From: Alphaproteobacteria bacterium
Lineage (GTDB): Bacteria; Pseudomonadota; Alphaproteobacteria; UBA828
Length of the DNA stretch: 64,000 bases
Direction: 5' to 3'
Assembly: GCA_011523425.1 (NCBI GenBank)
Contig: WTGU01000124.1
Coordinates: 1 to 64,000 of the forward strand
Under the pieces are notes generated by a model, which made no database searches, was not told the DNA's origin, and saw nothing but the letters and a program-made list of their open reading frames with translations. The translations under genes and the position numbers were made by a program. This document shows, piece after piece, positions 37,293 through 46,311 of the stretch. How positions within the stretch are numbered: the stretch's first letter is position 1; each line of letters starts with the position of its first letter.

Positions 37293-38276
37293 ATGCTGGA
37301 GATCGTCAAGCCGGGTCTCGAGACCAGCATTCAGGATTTCCCCGGCCGCATCGGCTACTGGAACCAGGGCTTCCCGCCCTCCGGCCCGCTCGACATGTGG
37401 TCCTTCCGCCTTGCCAACCTGGTGGTCGGCAACGACGAGAGCGCTGCCGGGCTGGAGGCCCAGTTCATGGGGCCGACGATACGCTTCCAGCGCGCGGGCG
37501 TGATCGCGCTCGCCGGCGCCGACATGCGCCCCAGGCTCGACGGCGAGCCGCTGCCGATGTGGGAGAGCGTCGCCGTCTCCGCCGGGCAGACCCTCGCCAT
37601 GGGGCCCGCGGTCTCCGGCGCGCGCGGCTATCTGGCGGTGGCTGGCGGCATCGACGCGCCGGAATGGCTCGGCTCCGCATCGACCTTCCACAAGGCCGGC
37701 GTCGGCGGGCTGGACGGCCACGCGATCCAGGCCGGCCAGGTGCTGCCGGTGAAGGAGGCGGACGGCACACCGGGCCGGCGGGTCGCAGACGCCGCCAGGC
37801 CCCGCTTCGCCGAGGGCAAGACCTGGGAGATCGAGGCGGTGAGGGGGCCCAACGACGACTGGGTCGACGATGCCGGCCACGAGCGCTTCGCCACCACCGA
37901 GTGGCTGCTGGAGGCGCGCAGCGACCGCACCGGATACCGCCTGCGCGGGCCGGACTGGACCTTCACCCCGAAGGCCACCGACAAGCTGCCGGAGCACGGC
38001 GACTTTCCCTCCAACATCATCGACCAGGGCTATCCGCTGGGCGCGGTCAACCTGGGCGGCCAGACCCCCATCATCCTGATGAACGACGGCCCCAGCATGG
38101 GCGGCTTCATCTGCCCCTACACCGTGCCGTCGGCCGCCTTCTGGAAGCTCGGCCAGATGAAGCCCAACGAGTACATCAGGTTCCGCGAGGTCTCGGTGGA
38201 CGAGGCGCAGGCGCTGCGTCTCGCCCTCGACGAGGCGTGTGCGCCAGGCAGCATCGAACGAGAGGAGTCCAGTTGA
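37293..38276 (+). CDS. biotin-dependent carboxyltransferase family protein (KipA/PxpC-like)
   Basis: A 327-residue member of the KipA/PxpC/allophanate-hydrolase subunit 2 family. Typical motifs are KPGLETSIQDFPGRIGYWNQG, GPLDMWSFRLANLVVGND, RGYLAVAGGI and IIDQGYPLGAVNLGGQTP. ATG 37293 is 8 bases after AGGAGA and is preferred over GTG 37287. In 5-oxoprolinase this subunit pairs with a KipI/PxpB partner, which is not seen here; instead a biotin-carrier gene overlaps its stop. A urea amidolyase-like or novel carboxylation role is possible. Confidence 0.85.
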   Translation: MLEIVKPGLETSIQDFPGRIGYWNQGFPPSGPLDMWSFRLANLVVGNDESAAGLEAQFMGPTIRFQRAGVIALAGADMRPRLDGEPLPMWESVAVSAGQTLAMGPAVSGARGYLAVAGGIDAPEWLGSASTFHKAGVGGLDGHAIQAGQVLPVKEADGTPGRRVADAARPRFAEGKTWEIEAVRGPNDDWVDDAGHERFATTEWLLEARSDRTGYRLRGPDWTFTPKATDKLPEHGDFPSNIIDQGYPLGAVNLGGQTPIILMNDGPSMGGFICPYTVPSAAFWKLGQMKPNEYIRFREVSVDEAQALRLALDEACAPGSIEREESS

Positions 38277-38491
38277 TGGCGGAGGAGGTTCTGACCCAGG
38301 CACCGGGGAACGTTTGGAAGGTGCTGGTCAAGGAGGGCGATTCGGTCAAGGCCGGCGATACGCTGTTCATCCTCGAGGTGATGAAGACCGAGGTGCCCCA
38401 CGACGCCGAAAGCGACGGCACGGTCACGAAGCTCCACATCAAGGAGGAAGACGCGGTCGACGTGGGTCAGCTCGCGGTGGAGATCGGCTGA
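38276..38491 (+). CDS. biotin/lipoyl attachment domain protein
   Basis: A 71-residue free-standing biotinyl domain. The attachment site is FILEVMKTEVPHDAESDG, in which the lysine of the Val-Met-Lys is the expected modification site (canonical EAMKM). WKVLVKEGDSVKAGDTL and KEEDAVDVGQLAVEIG complete the fold. It starts on a TGATG overlap with the KipA-like gene, so the two are made together. It needs a biotin carboxylase and a transferase partner, and neither lies in this operon. Confidence 0.9.
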   Translation: MAEEVLTQAPGNVWKVLVKEGDSVKAGDTLFILEVMKTEVPHDAESDGTVTKLHIKEEDAVDVGQLAVEIG

Positions 38492-38528
38492 GCCGGCGCG
38501 GCCGGGCGCCCGCGGCGGGAGGCGGCGC

Positions 38529-39779
38529 GTGCGCGTCCTGGTGCTCGGCGCCGGCGTGGTCGGCACGGCGGCCGCCTACTTCCTGAACGAGGCCGGCCAC
38601 GAGGTCACCGTTGTCGAGCGCCAGGCCGGCGCGGGCCTGGAGACCAGCTTCGCCAACGGCGGCATTGTCGGCGCCTACAGCTCCAGGCCCTGGGCGCATC
38701 CGGAAGTGCCCCGGATGCTGGTCAAGTGGTTCGGGCGCGAGGATGCGCCCTACCTCTTCCGCCTCCGCCCCGACCTAGCCCAGTGGCGCTGGGCGCTGCG
38801 CTTCCTCGGCCACTGCACGCGGGCGCAGTTCGAGCGCTCGCAGCAGGTCTCGCTTAGGCTCTCGACCTACAGCTACGACTGCCTCAAGGCGCTGCGCGAG
38901 CAGGAGGGCCTCGCCTACGACCAGCGCGCCGAGGGAGTCCTCCATCTCTACCGCGACGCCGCCTCGCTGGACGCATCCTACGCCTACGAGACCCGGATGG
39001 CGGACGGGCGCTTCCACCCCGAGCGCCTCGACCGGGACGCGATGCTGGAGGCCGAGCCCGCGCTGCAGCAGACGGCGGACCAGTTCGCGGGCGCGCTCTT
39101 CTTCCGCCACGACGAATCGGGCGACGCGCACAAGTTCACGGCCGGCCTCGCCGCCGCTGCCGCCGCCAGCGGCGTGACCTTCCGCTACGGCGAGACCGTG
39201 CAGCGACTCAGCGGCGACCGCCGCCGCGTCACCGGCGCCGAGACCGACAAGGGCGCCATCGAGGCCGACGCCGTGGTGATGAGCCTCGCGAGCTACAGCC
39301 CGCGCTTCCTCAGGCGCCTCGGCGTGCGCGCGCCGATCTACCCGCTCAAGGGCTACTCGGTGACCATTCCCACCACCGGCTACAACGGCGCGCCCACCCG
39401 CGCCATCCACGACGGCCACCGCCGCATCGTGATGAGCCGGCTGGGGGAGCGCCTGCGCTGCGCCGGCACCGCCGAGCTCGACGGCCACAACGCGACCATC
39501 CGCCCGGACCGGGCGACGGCGACGCTCGACGCCGCCATGGCGGTGTTCCCGAGCGGCGGCGATCGCAGCAAGGCCGAGCGCTGGATCGGCTTCCGGCCGA
39601 TGACGCCGGACTGCCTGCCGATCATCGGCAAGACCGGAGTTCCCGGGCTCTACCTGGATACCGGCCACGGCAGCACCGGCTGGACCTATTCCTCCGGCTC
39701 AGGCCGGATCATCGCCGACATCGTCTCGGGCCGCGAGCCCGGCATCGACATGACCGGACTCACGCCGGATCGCTTCTGA
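38529..39779 (+). CDS. FAD-dependent D-amino acid dehydrogenase-like oxidoreductase (DadA family)
   Basis: A 416-residue DAO-family flavoprotein. It opens with VLVLGAGVVGTAAAYFLNEAG, has the SFANGGIVGAYSSRPWAHP segment seen in DadA, and closes with RPMTPDCLPIIGKTGVPGLYLDTGHGSTGWT, the C-terminal FAD-binding block. GTG 38529 is preceded by GGGAGGCGGCG. DadA enzymes deaminate D-amino acids and pass electrons to the respiratory chain. Its position after the class IV aminotransferase suggests a shared amino-acid substrate. It is convergent with glnE, with 15 bases between. Confidence 0.88.
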   Translation: MRVLVLGAGVVGTAAAYFLNEAGHEVTVVERQAGAGLETSFANGGIVGAYSSRPWAHPEVPRMLVKWFGREDAPYLFRLRPDLAQWRWALRFLGHCTRAQFERSQQVSLRLSTYSYDCLKALREQEGLAYDQRAEGVLHLYRDAASLDASYAYETRMADGRFHPERLDRDAMLEAEPALQQTADQFAGALFFRHDESGDAHKFTAGLAAAAAASGVTFRYGETVQRLSGDRRRVTGAETDKGAIEADAVVMSLASYSPRFLRRLGVRAPIYPLKGYSVTIPTTGYNGAPTRAIHDGHRRIVMSRLGERLRCAGTAELDGHNATIRPDRATATLDAAMAVFPSGGDRSKAERWIGFRPMTPDCLPIIGKTGVPGLYLDTGHGSTGWTYSSGSGRIIADIVSGREPGIDMTGLTPDRF

Positions 39780-39794
39780 CGTAAGTGCCGGGTC

Positions 39795-42700
39795 TCAGCC
39801 CTCGCCGCCGAGCAGGCGGTCGTAGTGGCTCGCGGTGCGGGCCGCGGTCTCGCGCATCGCCTCCTTGAGCGAATCGATGCCGGCCATGTCGCAGGCGCGC
39901 TCGATGACGCCGAGCAGCGCCGGTGGCGCCGTCGCCTCGACGAAGCGCTCGTCTACCGTCAGGCTGAGGATGCCGTGCAGGTTGTGCCACAGCGTCGTCG
40001 CCTCGACGAGCTCGCGCGCGGTCTCCGCGTCGATCAGCCCGTGCGCGGCCGCAGCCTCGAAGGCGGCGGCGGAATTGCCTGTCAGACCGTCGGCCGTCCG
40101 CGCGGCGTGCAGAAGCTGCAGGTATTGCGCGATGAACTCGGCGTCTACCAAGCCGCCGCGCTTCTGCTCGATCGCCCAGATGTCCTCGCCGGGGTCGTCG
40201 CCCCGCAGGTCCTCCCGCAGCTCCGCGAGCTGGGCGGCGAGGTCTTGGCGCTCGCGCTCCTGCCCGAGGATGGCGCGGCGCGCCTCCTCGAAGCGCTCGG
40301 CCAGGTCGCCGTCCGCCCAGACCACGCGCGCGCGGGTGAGGGCGCCCTGCTGCCAGACCGGAACGTCCGCGCGGAAATGGTCGATGAAGGACGTGAGCGA
40401 GGTGACGATCGGCCCGGCGTTGCCGGAGGGGCGGGGGCGCATGTCCACGTCGTAGAGCGTGCCCTCCGCCGTCGCCGCCCTGATCGCGGCGACGTAGCGC
40501 CGGCTCAACTGCCCGTAGTAGCGGTCCGGCCTGAGGACCTTGCGTCCGTCGGATTCCTCGGCGCCGGGCGGGTGATCGTAGACGAGCATGAGGTCGAGCG
40601 GCGCGGTCACGGTCATCTGCCTGCTGCCGAGGCGGCCGAGCGCGACCACGGCGAAGCGGCCGCCGGGAATCCGCCCGTGCGTGGCCGCGAACGCGTCGGC
40701 GACGACGGGGAAGGTGGCGCTCAGGCAGGCGTCCGCGATGTCGGAGAGCGGGGTGGCCGCCTCCACCGGGAAGAGGAGCCCGCGCAGCATGTGCACGCCG
40801 ATGTGGAAGATCTTGTCGTTCGCCCAGCGTCTCTCGGCATCGAGGAAGTCCTGCACGTCGCGCGCGCGCAGCGCCACGTCGGCAAGCTCCGCCCTCATCT
40901 CCGCCACGCCGAACTCGCGTTCGTAGAATACGCGCACGAGGCCGCGGCGCGCGATGGTCGCGAGCTCGGGTCCCAGCTCGTCGGCGTCCGGCACGTCCAG
41001 GTCCGAGAACTCGCGGCTCAGCACGCTGTCGAGCAGCATCGGCCGGTGTTCCAGCCAACCGGCGAGGCGCGGCGCGGACCCCATGATCTCCGTGATCAGG
41101 TCGAACAGCTCCGGATGGGCTGCGAACATGGAGAAGAGATGCGAGCCGGCGGGGAGCCGAGCCAGGAACCCGTCGAAGAGCGAAAGCGCCGAGTCGGGAT
41201 CCGGCCAGGCGGCGAAGACGTCCAGCACGGTCGGCAGCAGCTCGGCCAGTCGCTCGCGGGCTTCCTCGCTGCGCACGGCCCGATAGCGGCCTTCGTGCCA
41301 GGCGCGCAGGGTCTCGAACGCGCGCTCGGGATGGGCGTAGCCCATGGCCGCCAGGGTCTCCAGGGTCGCATCGCCGTCTGCCTCGGCGCTGAAGTCGAGC
41401 GTGCCTTCCTTCGTGAGCGCGGGCTCGTCCTCGAAGAGCGTCGTGTAGTGACGCTCCACCGTCCGCAGCCGGGCGAGCAGCGCCTCCGTGAACGCCTCGA
41501 CCGTGTCGTAGCCGAGGAAGGTCGCGACCTGGACGACTCCCTCGTCGTCGTCGGGCAGGCTGTGGGTCTGCCGGTCGTCCGCCATCTGCAGCCTGTGCTC
41601 GACGGTGCGGTGGAAGACGTAGGCCTCCATCAGCTCGTCGACCGCCTGGCGGCGCATGTGGCCGGCGGTCACCAGGAGGTCGAAGGCCTCGCGGGTGCCG
41701 CGCACGCGCAGCGCCGCATCCCGCCCGCCCCAGATGAGCTGCTGGGTCTGCGCCAGGAACTCGATCTCGCGGATGCCGCCGCGCCCGAGCTTGATGTTGT
41801 GCCCGGCGACGGCGACCTGGCCGAGGCCGCGGTGGGCGTCGATCTGGCGCTTGATCGCGCGGATGTTCTGGATGGCAGCGAAGTCGAGGTGGCGGCGCCA
41901 GATGAAGGGCTGCAGCCGTTCGAGGAATCCCTCGCCGGCCTCGATGTCGCCGGCGACGGGCTTCGCCTTGATCATCGCGGCCCGTTCCCAGTTCTCCCCG
42001 GTCGTCGCGTAATAGGCCTCGGCGGCCCGGACCGAGAGCGCGGCCGCGGTCGAGCCGGGATCGGGCCGGAGCCTGAGATCGGTGCGGAAGACGTATCCGT
42101 CCGCCGTCCGCTCGTCCATGATGGTGACAAGGTTGCGGGCCAGCCGCGCGAAGGTCTGCTGCAGCCCGTCGCCGCTCGGGTCGGACGCGATCTCCTCGTC
42201 GAAGAGGACGATGATGTCCACGTCGCTCGAGTAGTTGAGTTCGCCTGCGCCGAGCTTGCCCATGCCGAGGATGATGAGACCGGAGCCCCGCTCGGGCGCA
42301 TCCGGGTCGGGCAGGGCGAGCTTGCCGCGCTCGTGCAGCGCGCGCAGCAGGTGGGTACAGACCGCGCTGAGGGTGGCCGAGGCGATGTCGGAGAGCGCGC
42401 CCGTCACCCGTTCCAGCGGCCAGACGGAGGCGATGTCGGCCATGCCGATGGCGAGGCTCGCGCGGCGTTTCGCCACCCTGAGCCGCTTCATCACCTGCTG
42501 GCGCGATTCGTCGCCGAGCGCGCTGACGTCGCCTGCCATCTCGCGGGCGGCGGCGTAGGCGGCTTCGGGCCCCTGCTCGATCAGCAGGCGGGCGAAGCCC
42601 TGGTCGGCGATGAGGCAGTGGCTGAGATAGCGGCTGTTGCCGAAGACCGCCTCGAGCAGCGCCCTTGCCCGAGGGTCCGCGTGGCAGGCCTCGGCGAAGG

Positions 42701-42830
42701 CGGAGAGGGCCTCATCGCCGCCGCCGGCGGCGTTCTCGCGCCAGCGCTCCCAGCAGAGCGCCAGCGCTTCGGCATCCGCAGGCAGCGGCGGCCGTGCCGT
42801 CGCATCCGCCCATTCCGGCGCTAGGTTCAT
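39795..42830 (-). CDS. glnE: glutamine synthetase adenylyltransferase/deadenylylase GlnE, altered C-terminal site
   Basis: A 1011-residue bifunctional nucleotidyltransferase that controls glutamine synthetase. The N-terminal transferase domain is intact: LGMGKLGAGELNYSSDVDII has both aspartates of the DxD. The middle GlnD-type linker is complete and reads LGRGGIREIEFLAQ. In the C-terminal domain the corresponding motif reads ALGRLGSRQMTVTAPLDLML, so the usual Ser-Asp before Leu-Asp is Ala-Pro and the first metal-binding aspartate is missing. In E. coli the C-terminal domain carries the adenylylation activity, so this enzyme may only deadenylylate. The start at 42830 follows from conservation; a longer frame to 43724 is antisense to the next gene. 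Confidence 0.93.
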   Translation of the reverse strand: MNLAPEWADATARPPLPADAEALALCWERWRENAAGGGDEALSAFAEACHADPRARALLEAVFGNSRYLSHCLIADQGFARLLIEQGPEAAYAAAREMAGDVSALGDESRQQVMKRLRVAKRRASLAIGMADIASVWPLERVTGALSDIASATLSAVCTHLLRALHERGKLALPDPDAPERGSGLIILGMGKLGAGELNYSSDVDIIVLFDEEIASDPSGDGLQQTFARLARNLVTIMDERTADGYVFRTDLRLRPDPGSTAAALSVRAAEAYYATTGENWERAAMIKAKPVAGDIEAGEGFLERLQPFIWRRHLDFAAIQNIRAIKRQIDAHRGLGQVAVAGHNIKLGRGGIREIEFLAQTQQLIWGGRDAALRVRGTREAFDLLVTAGHMRRQAVDELMEAYVFHRTVEHRLQMADDRQTHSLPDDDEGVVQVATFLGYDTVEAFTEALLARLRTVERHYTTLFEDEPALTKEGTLDFSAEADGDATLETLAAMGYAHPERAFETLRAWHEGRYRAVRSEEARERLAELLPTVLDVFAAWPDPDSALSLFDGFLARLPAGSHLFSMFAAHPELFDLITEIMGSAPRLAGWLEHRPMLLDSVLSREFSDLDVPDADELGPELATIARRGLVRVFYEREFGVAEMRAELADVALRARDVQDFLDAERRWANDKIFHIGVHMLRGLLFPVEAATPLSDIADACLSATFPVVADAFAATHGRIPGGRFAVVALGRLGSRQMTVTAPLDLMLVYDHPPGAEESDGRKVLRPDRYYGQLSRRYVAAIRAATAEGTLYDVDMRPRPSGNAGPIVTSLTSFIDHFRADVPVWQQGALTRARVVWADGDLAERFEEARRAILGQERERQDLAAQLAELREDLRGDDPGEDIWAIEQKRGGLVDAEFIAQYLQLLHAARTADGLTGNSAAAFEAAAAHGLIDAETARELVEATTLWHNLHGILSLTVDERFVEATAPPALLGVIERACDMAGIDSLKEAMRETAARTASHYDRLLGGEG

Positions 42831-42920
42831 CGGCGCTCTCGGTCCATCATGCGGCAGGGCGCCCGCGCGCACGCACTTCGCCCGGCAGGGCGGGGACAGG
42901 TGATGGGGAGGGACTGCGTC

Positions 42921-43751
42921 ATGCCGAAGGTCGAAGCCAACGGGATCAATATCTACTACGAGCTGATGGGACAAGGCGACCCGCTCGCGCTGATCGGCGG
43001 CTCGCTCTTCGGCCGCCAGAATTTCGCGATGGTCTGGGAAGGGCTCGCGGAGTCCTTCCAGCTCATCAGCTACGATCAGCGCGGCTACGGGCAGAGCGAC
43101 CGTCCGCTCATGACGTACGACCTCGATATCTGGGCGGACGACCTGGCGGCGCTGCTCGATACCCTCGGCATCGATCGCGCCCACGTGATGGGCACCTCGG
43201 CTGGCGGCATGATCGCGCTCAAGTTCGCGGCCAAGCATCCCGACCGCTGCATCGGCGTGGTCAGCGACTGCGCCTTTGCCAAGTGCGACCGCATGCGCCG
43301 GATCATGTTCCGTACCTGGCGCCACATGGCCCAGACCTGGGGCTGTGGTCCCGAGTTCGCCGATCACGTGGTGACGCAGGCGGTGGGCGCCGACTATCTC
43401 GACAGTCCCGACGGCCCGCCGCTGATCGAGATGGTGCGCACCATCGTCGGGCTGAACGCGGTGGAGACCGTGGTCCAGGCCTGCATCGCCATGGAGGAGA
43501 TGGACCTGCGCGAGGACTGCCGGAAGATCAGGAACCCCACGCTGGTCATCACCGCCGCCAAGGACATGCTGACCCCGATGGTGACGGGGCCGGACGGCGC
43601 CGGCGCGCAGTGGGTCGTTGACAATGTGCCGGGCTGCGAGGCCATCGTCTACGAGGACATCGGCCATGCCGACCTGGTCGAGTGCCCGGACAAGACCATC
43701 GCGTCGGCCACCGCCTTCCTCCACCGCGCGAAGGAGCAGGTGCTGGGGTAG
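42921..43751 (+). CDS. alpha/beta hydrolase
   Basis: A 276-residue alpha/beta-fold hydrolase. The strand-turn region [13 protein letters not shown], the nucleophile elbow [12 protein letters not shown] with the serine, the acid in [10 protein letters not shown], and the histidine in [10 protein letters not shown] form the expected triad. ATG 42921 lies 8-9 bases after GGGGAGGG and is preferred over the ATG at 42903. It is divergent from glnE. The substrate cannot be predicted. Confidence 0.85.
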   Translation: MPKVEANGINIYYELMGQGDPLALIGGSLFGRQNFAMVWEGLAESFQLISYDQRGYGQSDRPLMTYDLDIWADDLAALLDTLGIDRAHVMGTSAGGMIALKFAAKHPDRCIGVVSDCAFAKCDRMRRIMFRTWRHMAQTWGCGPEFADHVVTQAVGADYLDSPDGPPLIEMVRTIVGLNAVETVVQACIAMEEMDLREDCRKIRNPTLVITAAKDMLTPMVTGPDGAGAQWVVDNVPGCEAIVYEDIGHADLVECPDKTIASATAFLHRAKEQVLG

Positions 43752-43840
43752 GGGGGCCGAGCGCCGCGGGCGGTGGCTGGCCCGCGCGGGCTGTGGTAGA
43801 CAGCGGCCGATGGAGTCCCCGGCCGGCTGAGGGAGCGACG

Positions 43841-45136
43841 ATGACTGCGAACGGCTCCGGTGAGGGGCGGCGCGAGAGCGTCGGTGTCAGGGTCGGCGGC
43901 GTCATGATCGGCGGCGGCGCGCCGGTCGTCGTCCAATCGATGACCAACACGGATACCGAGGACGCCCGCGCCACGGCGGAGCAGGTGAGAGCACTCGCCG
44001 ACGCGGGCTCAGAGATCGTCCGCATCACCGTCAACACGCCGGAGGCGGCGGCCGCGGTGCCCCGGATCCGCGAGCGGCTGGAGGCGGCCGGCTGCCCCGT
44101 GCCGCTCGTTGGCGACTTCCACTACAACGGCCATCGCCTCCTCACCGAGCACCCGGCCTGCGCCGAGGCGCTCGCCAAGTACCGGATCAATCCGGGCAAC
44201 GTGGGCTTTCGCGAGAAGCGCGACCGCCAGTTCCAGACCATGATCGAGGCCGCGATCCGGTACGACCGGCCGGTGCGAATCGGGGTCAACTGGGGCAGCC
44301 TCGACCAGGACCTGCTGGCCGAGCTGATGGACGCCAATGCCGCCCGGCCCGAGCCGAAGGACGCGGCGGGGGTCATGCGCGAGGCGCTGGTCGAATCGGG
44401 GCTCCGCAGCGCCGCGCTCGCGGAGCAGATCGGGCTCGCGCGCGACAGGATCGTGATCTCGGCCAAGGTCTCCCAGGTGCAGGACCTGATCGCCGTCTAC
44501 CGCGAGCTCGGCAGGCGCAGCGACTACGCGCTCCATCTCGGCCTCACCGAGGCGGGAATGGGATCGAAGGGCATCGTGGCGTCCACCGCGGCGCTCGCGG
44601 TGCTGTTGCAGCGGGGTATCGGCGACACCATCCGCATCTCGCTCACGCCGGAGCCCGGCGGCGATCGCACCCAGGAGGTGGTGGTCGCCCAGGAAATCCT
44701 CCAGACCATGGGCTTCCGTTCCTTCGTGCCCCTCGTCGCAGCCTGCCCCGGCTGCGGGCGCACGACGAGCACCGTGTTCCAGGAGCTTGCCGAGCGGATC
44801 CAGGACTATGTCAGGGGGCAGATGCACGTCTGGCGCGAGACCTACGAGGGGGTCGAGAACATGCAGCTCGCGGTCATGGGCTGCATCGTCAACGGCCCGG
44901 GCGAGAGCAAGCACGCCGATATCGGCATCAGCCTGCCGGGCACCGGCGAGGCGCCGGCGGCGCCGGTCTTCATCGACGGCAGGAAGGCGATGACCCTGCG
45001 CGGCCCCACCATCGCCGAGGAATTCCAGAAGATCGTCGCCGACTACGTGGCGAACCGCTACCCGCGTCGCGCCGGTGCTGGACGCGCGGACGGGTCGGGT
45101 GACGACGCCCGGACTACCTCGCACCGAGGCGGCTGA
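43841..45136 (+). CDS. ispG: IspG, 4-hydroxy-3-methylbut-2-enyl diphosphate synthase
   Basis: A 431-residue [4Fe-4S] enzyme of the non-mevalonate isoprenoid pathway. [19 protein letters not shown] and [14 protein letters not shown] belong to the barrel domain. The cluster ligands are the CPGCGRT pair and the cysteine in [10 protein letters not shown], with the conserved glutamate nearby. ATG 43841 follows GGGAGCGACG. The last 25 residues after VANRYPRR are variable. It supplies isoprenoid precursors, which are also needed for any terpenoid made by the 49-59 kb cluster. Confidence 0.96.
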   Translation: MTANGSGEGRRESVGVRVGGVMIGGGAPVVVQSMTNTDTEDARATAEQVRALADAGSEIVRITVNTPEAAAAVPRIRERLEAAGCPVPLVGDFHYNGHRLLTEHPACAEALAKYRINPGNVGFREKRDRQFQTMIEAAIRYDRPVRIGVNWGSLDQDLLAELMDANAARPEPKDAAGVMREALVESGLRSAALAEQIGLARDRIVISAKVSQVQDLIAVYRELGRRSDYALHLGLTEAGMGSKGIVASTAALAVLLQRGIGDTIRISLTPEPGGDRTQEVVVAQEILQTMGFRSFVPLVAACPGCGRTTSTVFQELAERIQDYVRGQMHVWRETYEGVENMQLAVMGCIVNGPGESKHADIGISLPGTGEAPAAPVFIDGRKAMTLRGPTIAEEFQKIVADYVANRYPRRAGAGRADGSGDDARTTSHRGG

Positions 45137-45177
45137 CGCGCCCGCAGCCGCTGCCCCCGGTCCCTTCCGAAGCACCC

Positions 45178-46311
45178 GTGGACGCCGCGGCCCTCCGGCC
45201 CGTCCGTCGTGACGGCGCCGCGTCCGACGCCATGGCCCGACACCGCCGCGCCGTCGCCTGCTGGCTGATCGCGCTCGCCGGGCTCGTGCTGGCGATGGTG
45301 GTGCTCGGCGGCATCACCCGCCTCCATCACGCCGGCCTCTCGATGGTGGACTGGCGTCCGCTCGTCGGCATCGTGCCGCCCTTCGGCGCGGACGCGTGGG
45401 AAGCGCTCTTCGCCGACTACAAGCGCTTCCCCGAGTACCAGGCGATCAACCGGGGCATGACCCTGGACGGGTTCAAGGAGATCTTCTGGCTCGAGTATGC
45501 GCATCGCCTGCTCGGCCGGTTCGTGGGACTCGCCTTCGCGGTGCCCTTCGTCTGGTTCCTGGTCCGCCGGGCCTTCGATCTCCGTCTCGGGCTGACGGTG
45601 CTGGCTATCGGCGTTCTCGGCGGGCTCCAGGGGCTGCTCGGCTGGTACATGGTGCAGAGCGGGCTGGTAGACCGCCCCGACGTGAGCCCCTACCGCCTCG
45701 CCGCCCATCTCGGCCTCGCGGTGCTGATCTACGGCTGCCTGCTCTGGGTGGCGCTCGGCCTGCTGACGCAGGGCAGAGCGACGGGGAGCCTACGACGGCC
45801 GGGTCGCTGGCGCGGCGCCCTCTGGGCCGCGACGGCGCTGCTCTTCCTCACCATCCTCTCCGGCGCCTTCGTCGCCGGCAACGATGCGGGCCTCGCCTAC
45901 AACACCTTTCCCCTGATGGCCGGCGCCATCGTTCCGCCCGACATCTTCCTGATCGAGCCGCTGTGGCGGAACTTCTTCGAGAACGTGCCACTGGTTCAGC
46001 TCGATCACCGCCTGCTGGCGATGCTGACGGCCCTCGTCGTGCTCGTGATCTGGGCCGCCGCGCTACACTGGTCGCCGTCCCGCGCGCTGCGCGGCGTGCT
46101 CCATGCCGCCGCCGCCGCGGTGCTGTGTCAGTTCGGCCTCGGCATCGCCACGCTGCTCGCCTTCGTGCCGGTGCCGCTGGGGGCGGCCCATCAGATCGGC
46201 GCGATGGCGGTGTTCACGGCGAGCGTGGCGGCGCTTCGCCTGCTCCATCCGGCGCGGGCTGCTCCGCCTGCCGCTGCGTCGCCGTCGCCCGCCCCTTCAC
46301 GAAGCGCTTGA
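45178..46311 (+). CDS. ctaA: haem A synthase CtaA (COX15 family)
   Basis: A 377-residue eight-helix membrane protein that oxidises haem O to haem A for cytochrome oxidase. The haem-ligand histidines lie in LEYAHRLLGRFVG, LAAHLGLAVLIYG, LDHRLLAMLTA and GAAHQIGAMAVF, the COX15 two-haem pattern. VVLGGITRLHHAGLSMVDW opens the first helix. The start is uncertain: GTG 45178 has no good ribosome binding site, and ATG 45232 is possible. Its last 98 bases overlap the 3' end of the convergent TVP38 gene. Confidence 0.94.
   Translation: MDAAALRPVRRDGAASDAMARHRRAVACWLIALAGLVLAMVVLGGITRLHHAGLSMVDWRPLVGIVPPFGADAWEALFADYKRFPEYQAINRGMTLDGFKEIFWLEYAHRLLGRFVGLAFAVPFVWFLVRRAFDLRLGLTVLAIGVLGGLQGLLGWYMVQSGLVDRPDVSPYRLAAHLGLAVLIYGCLLWVALGLLTQGRATGSLRRPGRWRGALWAATALLFLTILSGAFVAGNDAGLAYNTFPLMAGAIVPPDIFLIEPLWRNFFENVPLVQLDHRLLAMLTALVVLVIWAAALHWSPSRALRGVLHAAAAAVLCQFGLGIATLLAFVPVPLGAAHQIGAMAVFTASVAALRLLHPARAAPPAAASPSPAPSRSA

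Noticed and set aside
39825-42824. A 999-codon open frame on the plus strand opposite glnE
   Set aside because: It is the mirror frame of glnE. It is rich in Arg, Gly and Ala, has no domain, and glnE itself is fully supported. Other long antisense frames (598-2511 minus, 15998-18211 minus, 24358-26850 minus, 30359-33697 minus) are the same effect of high GC content.
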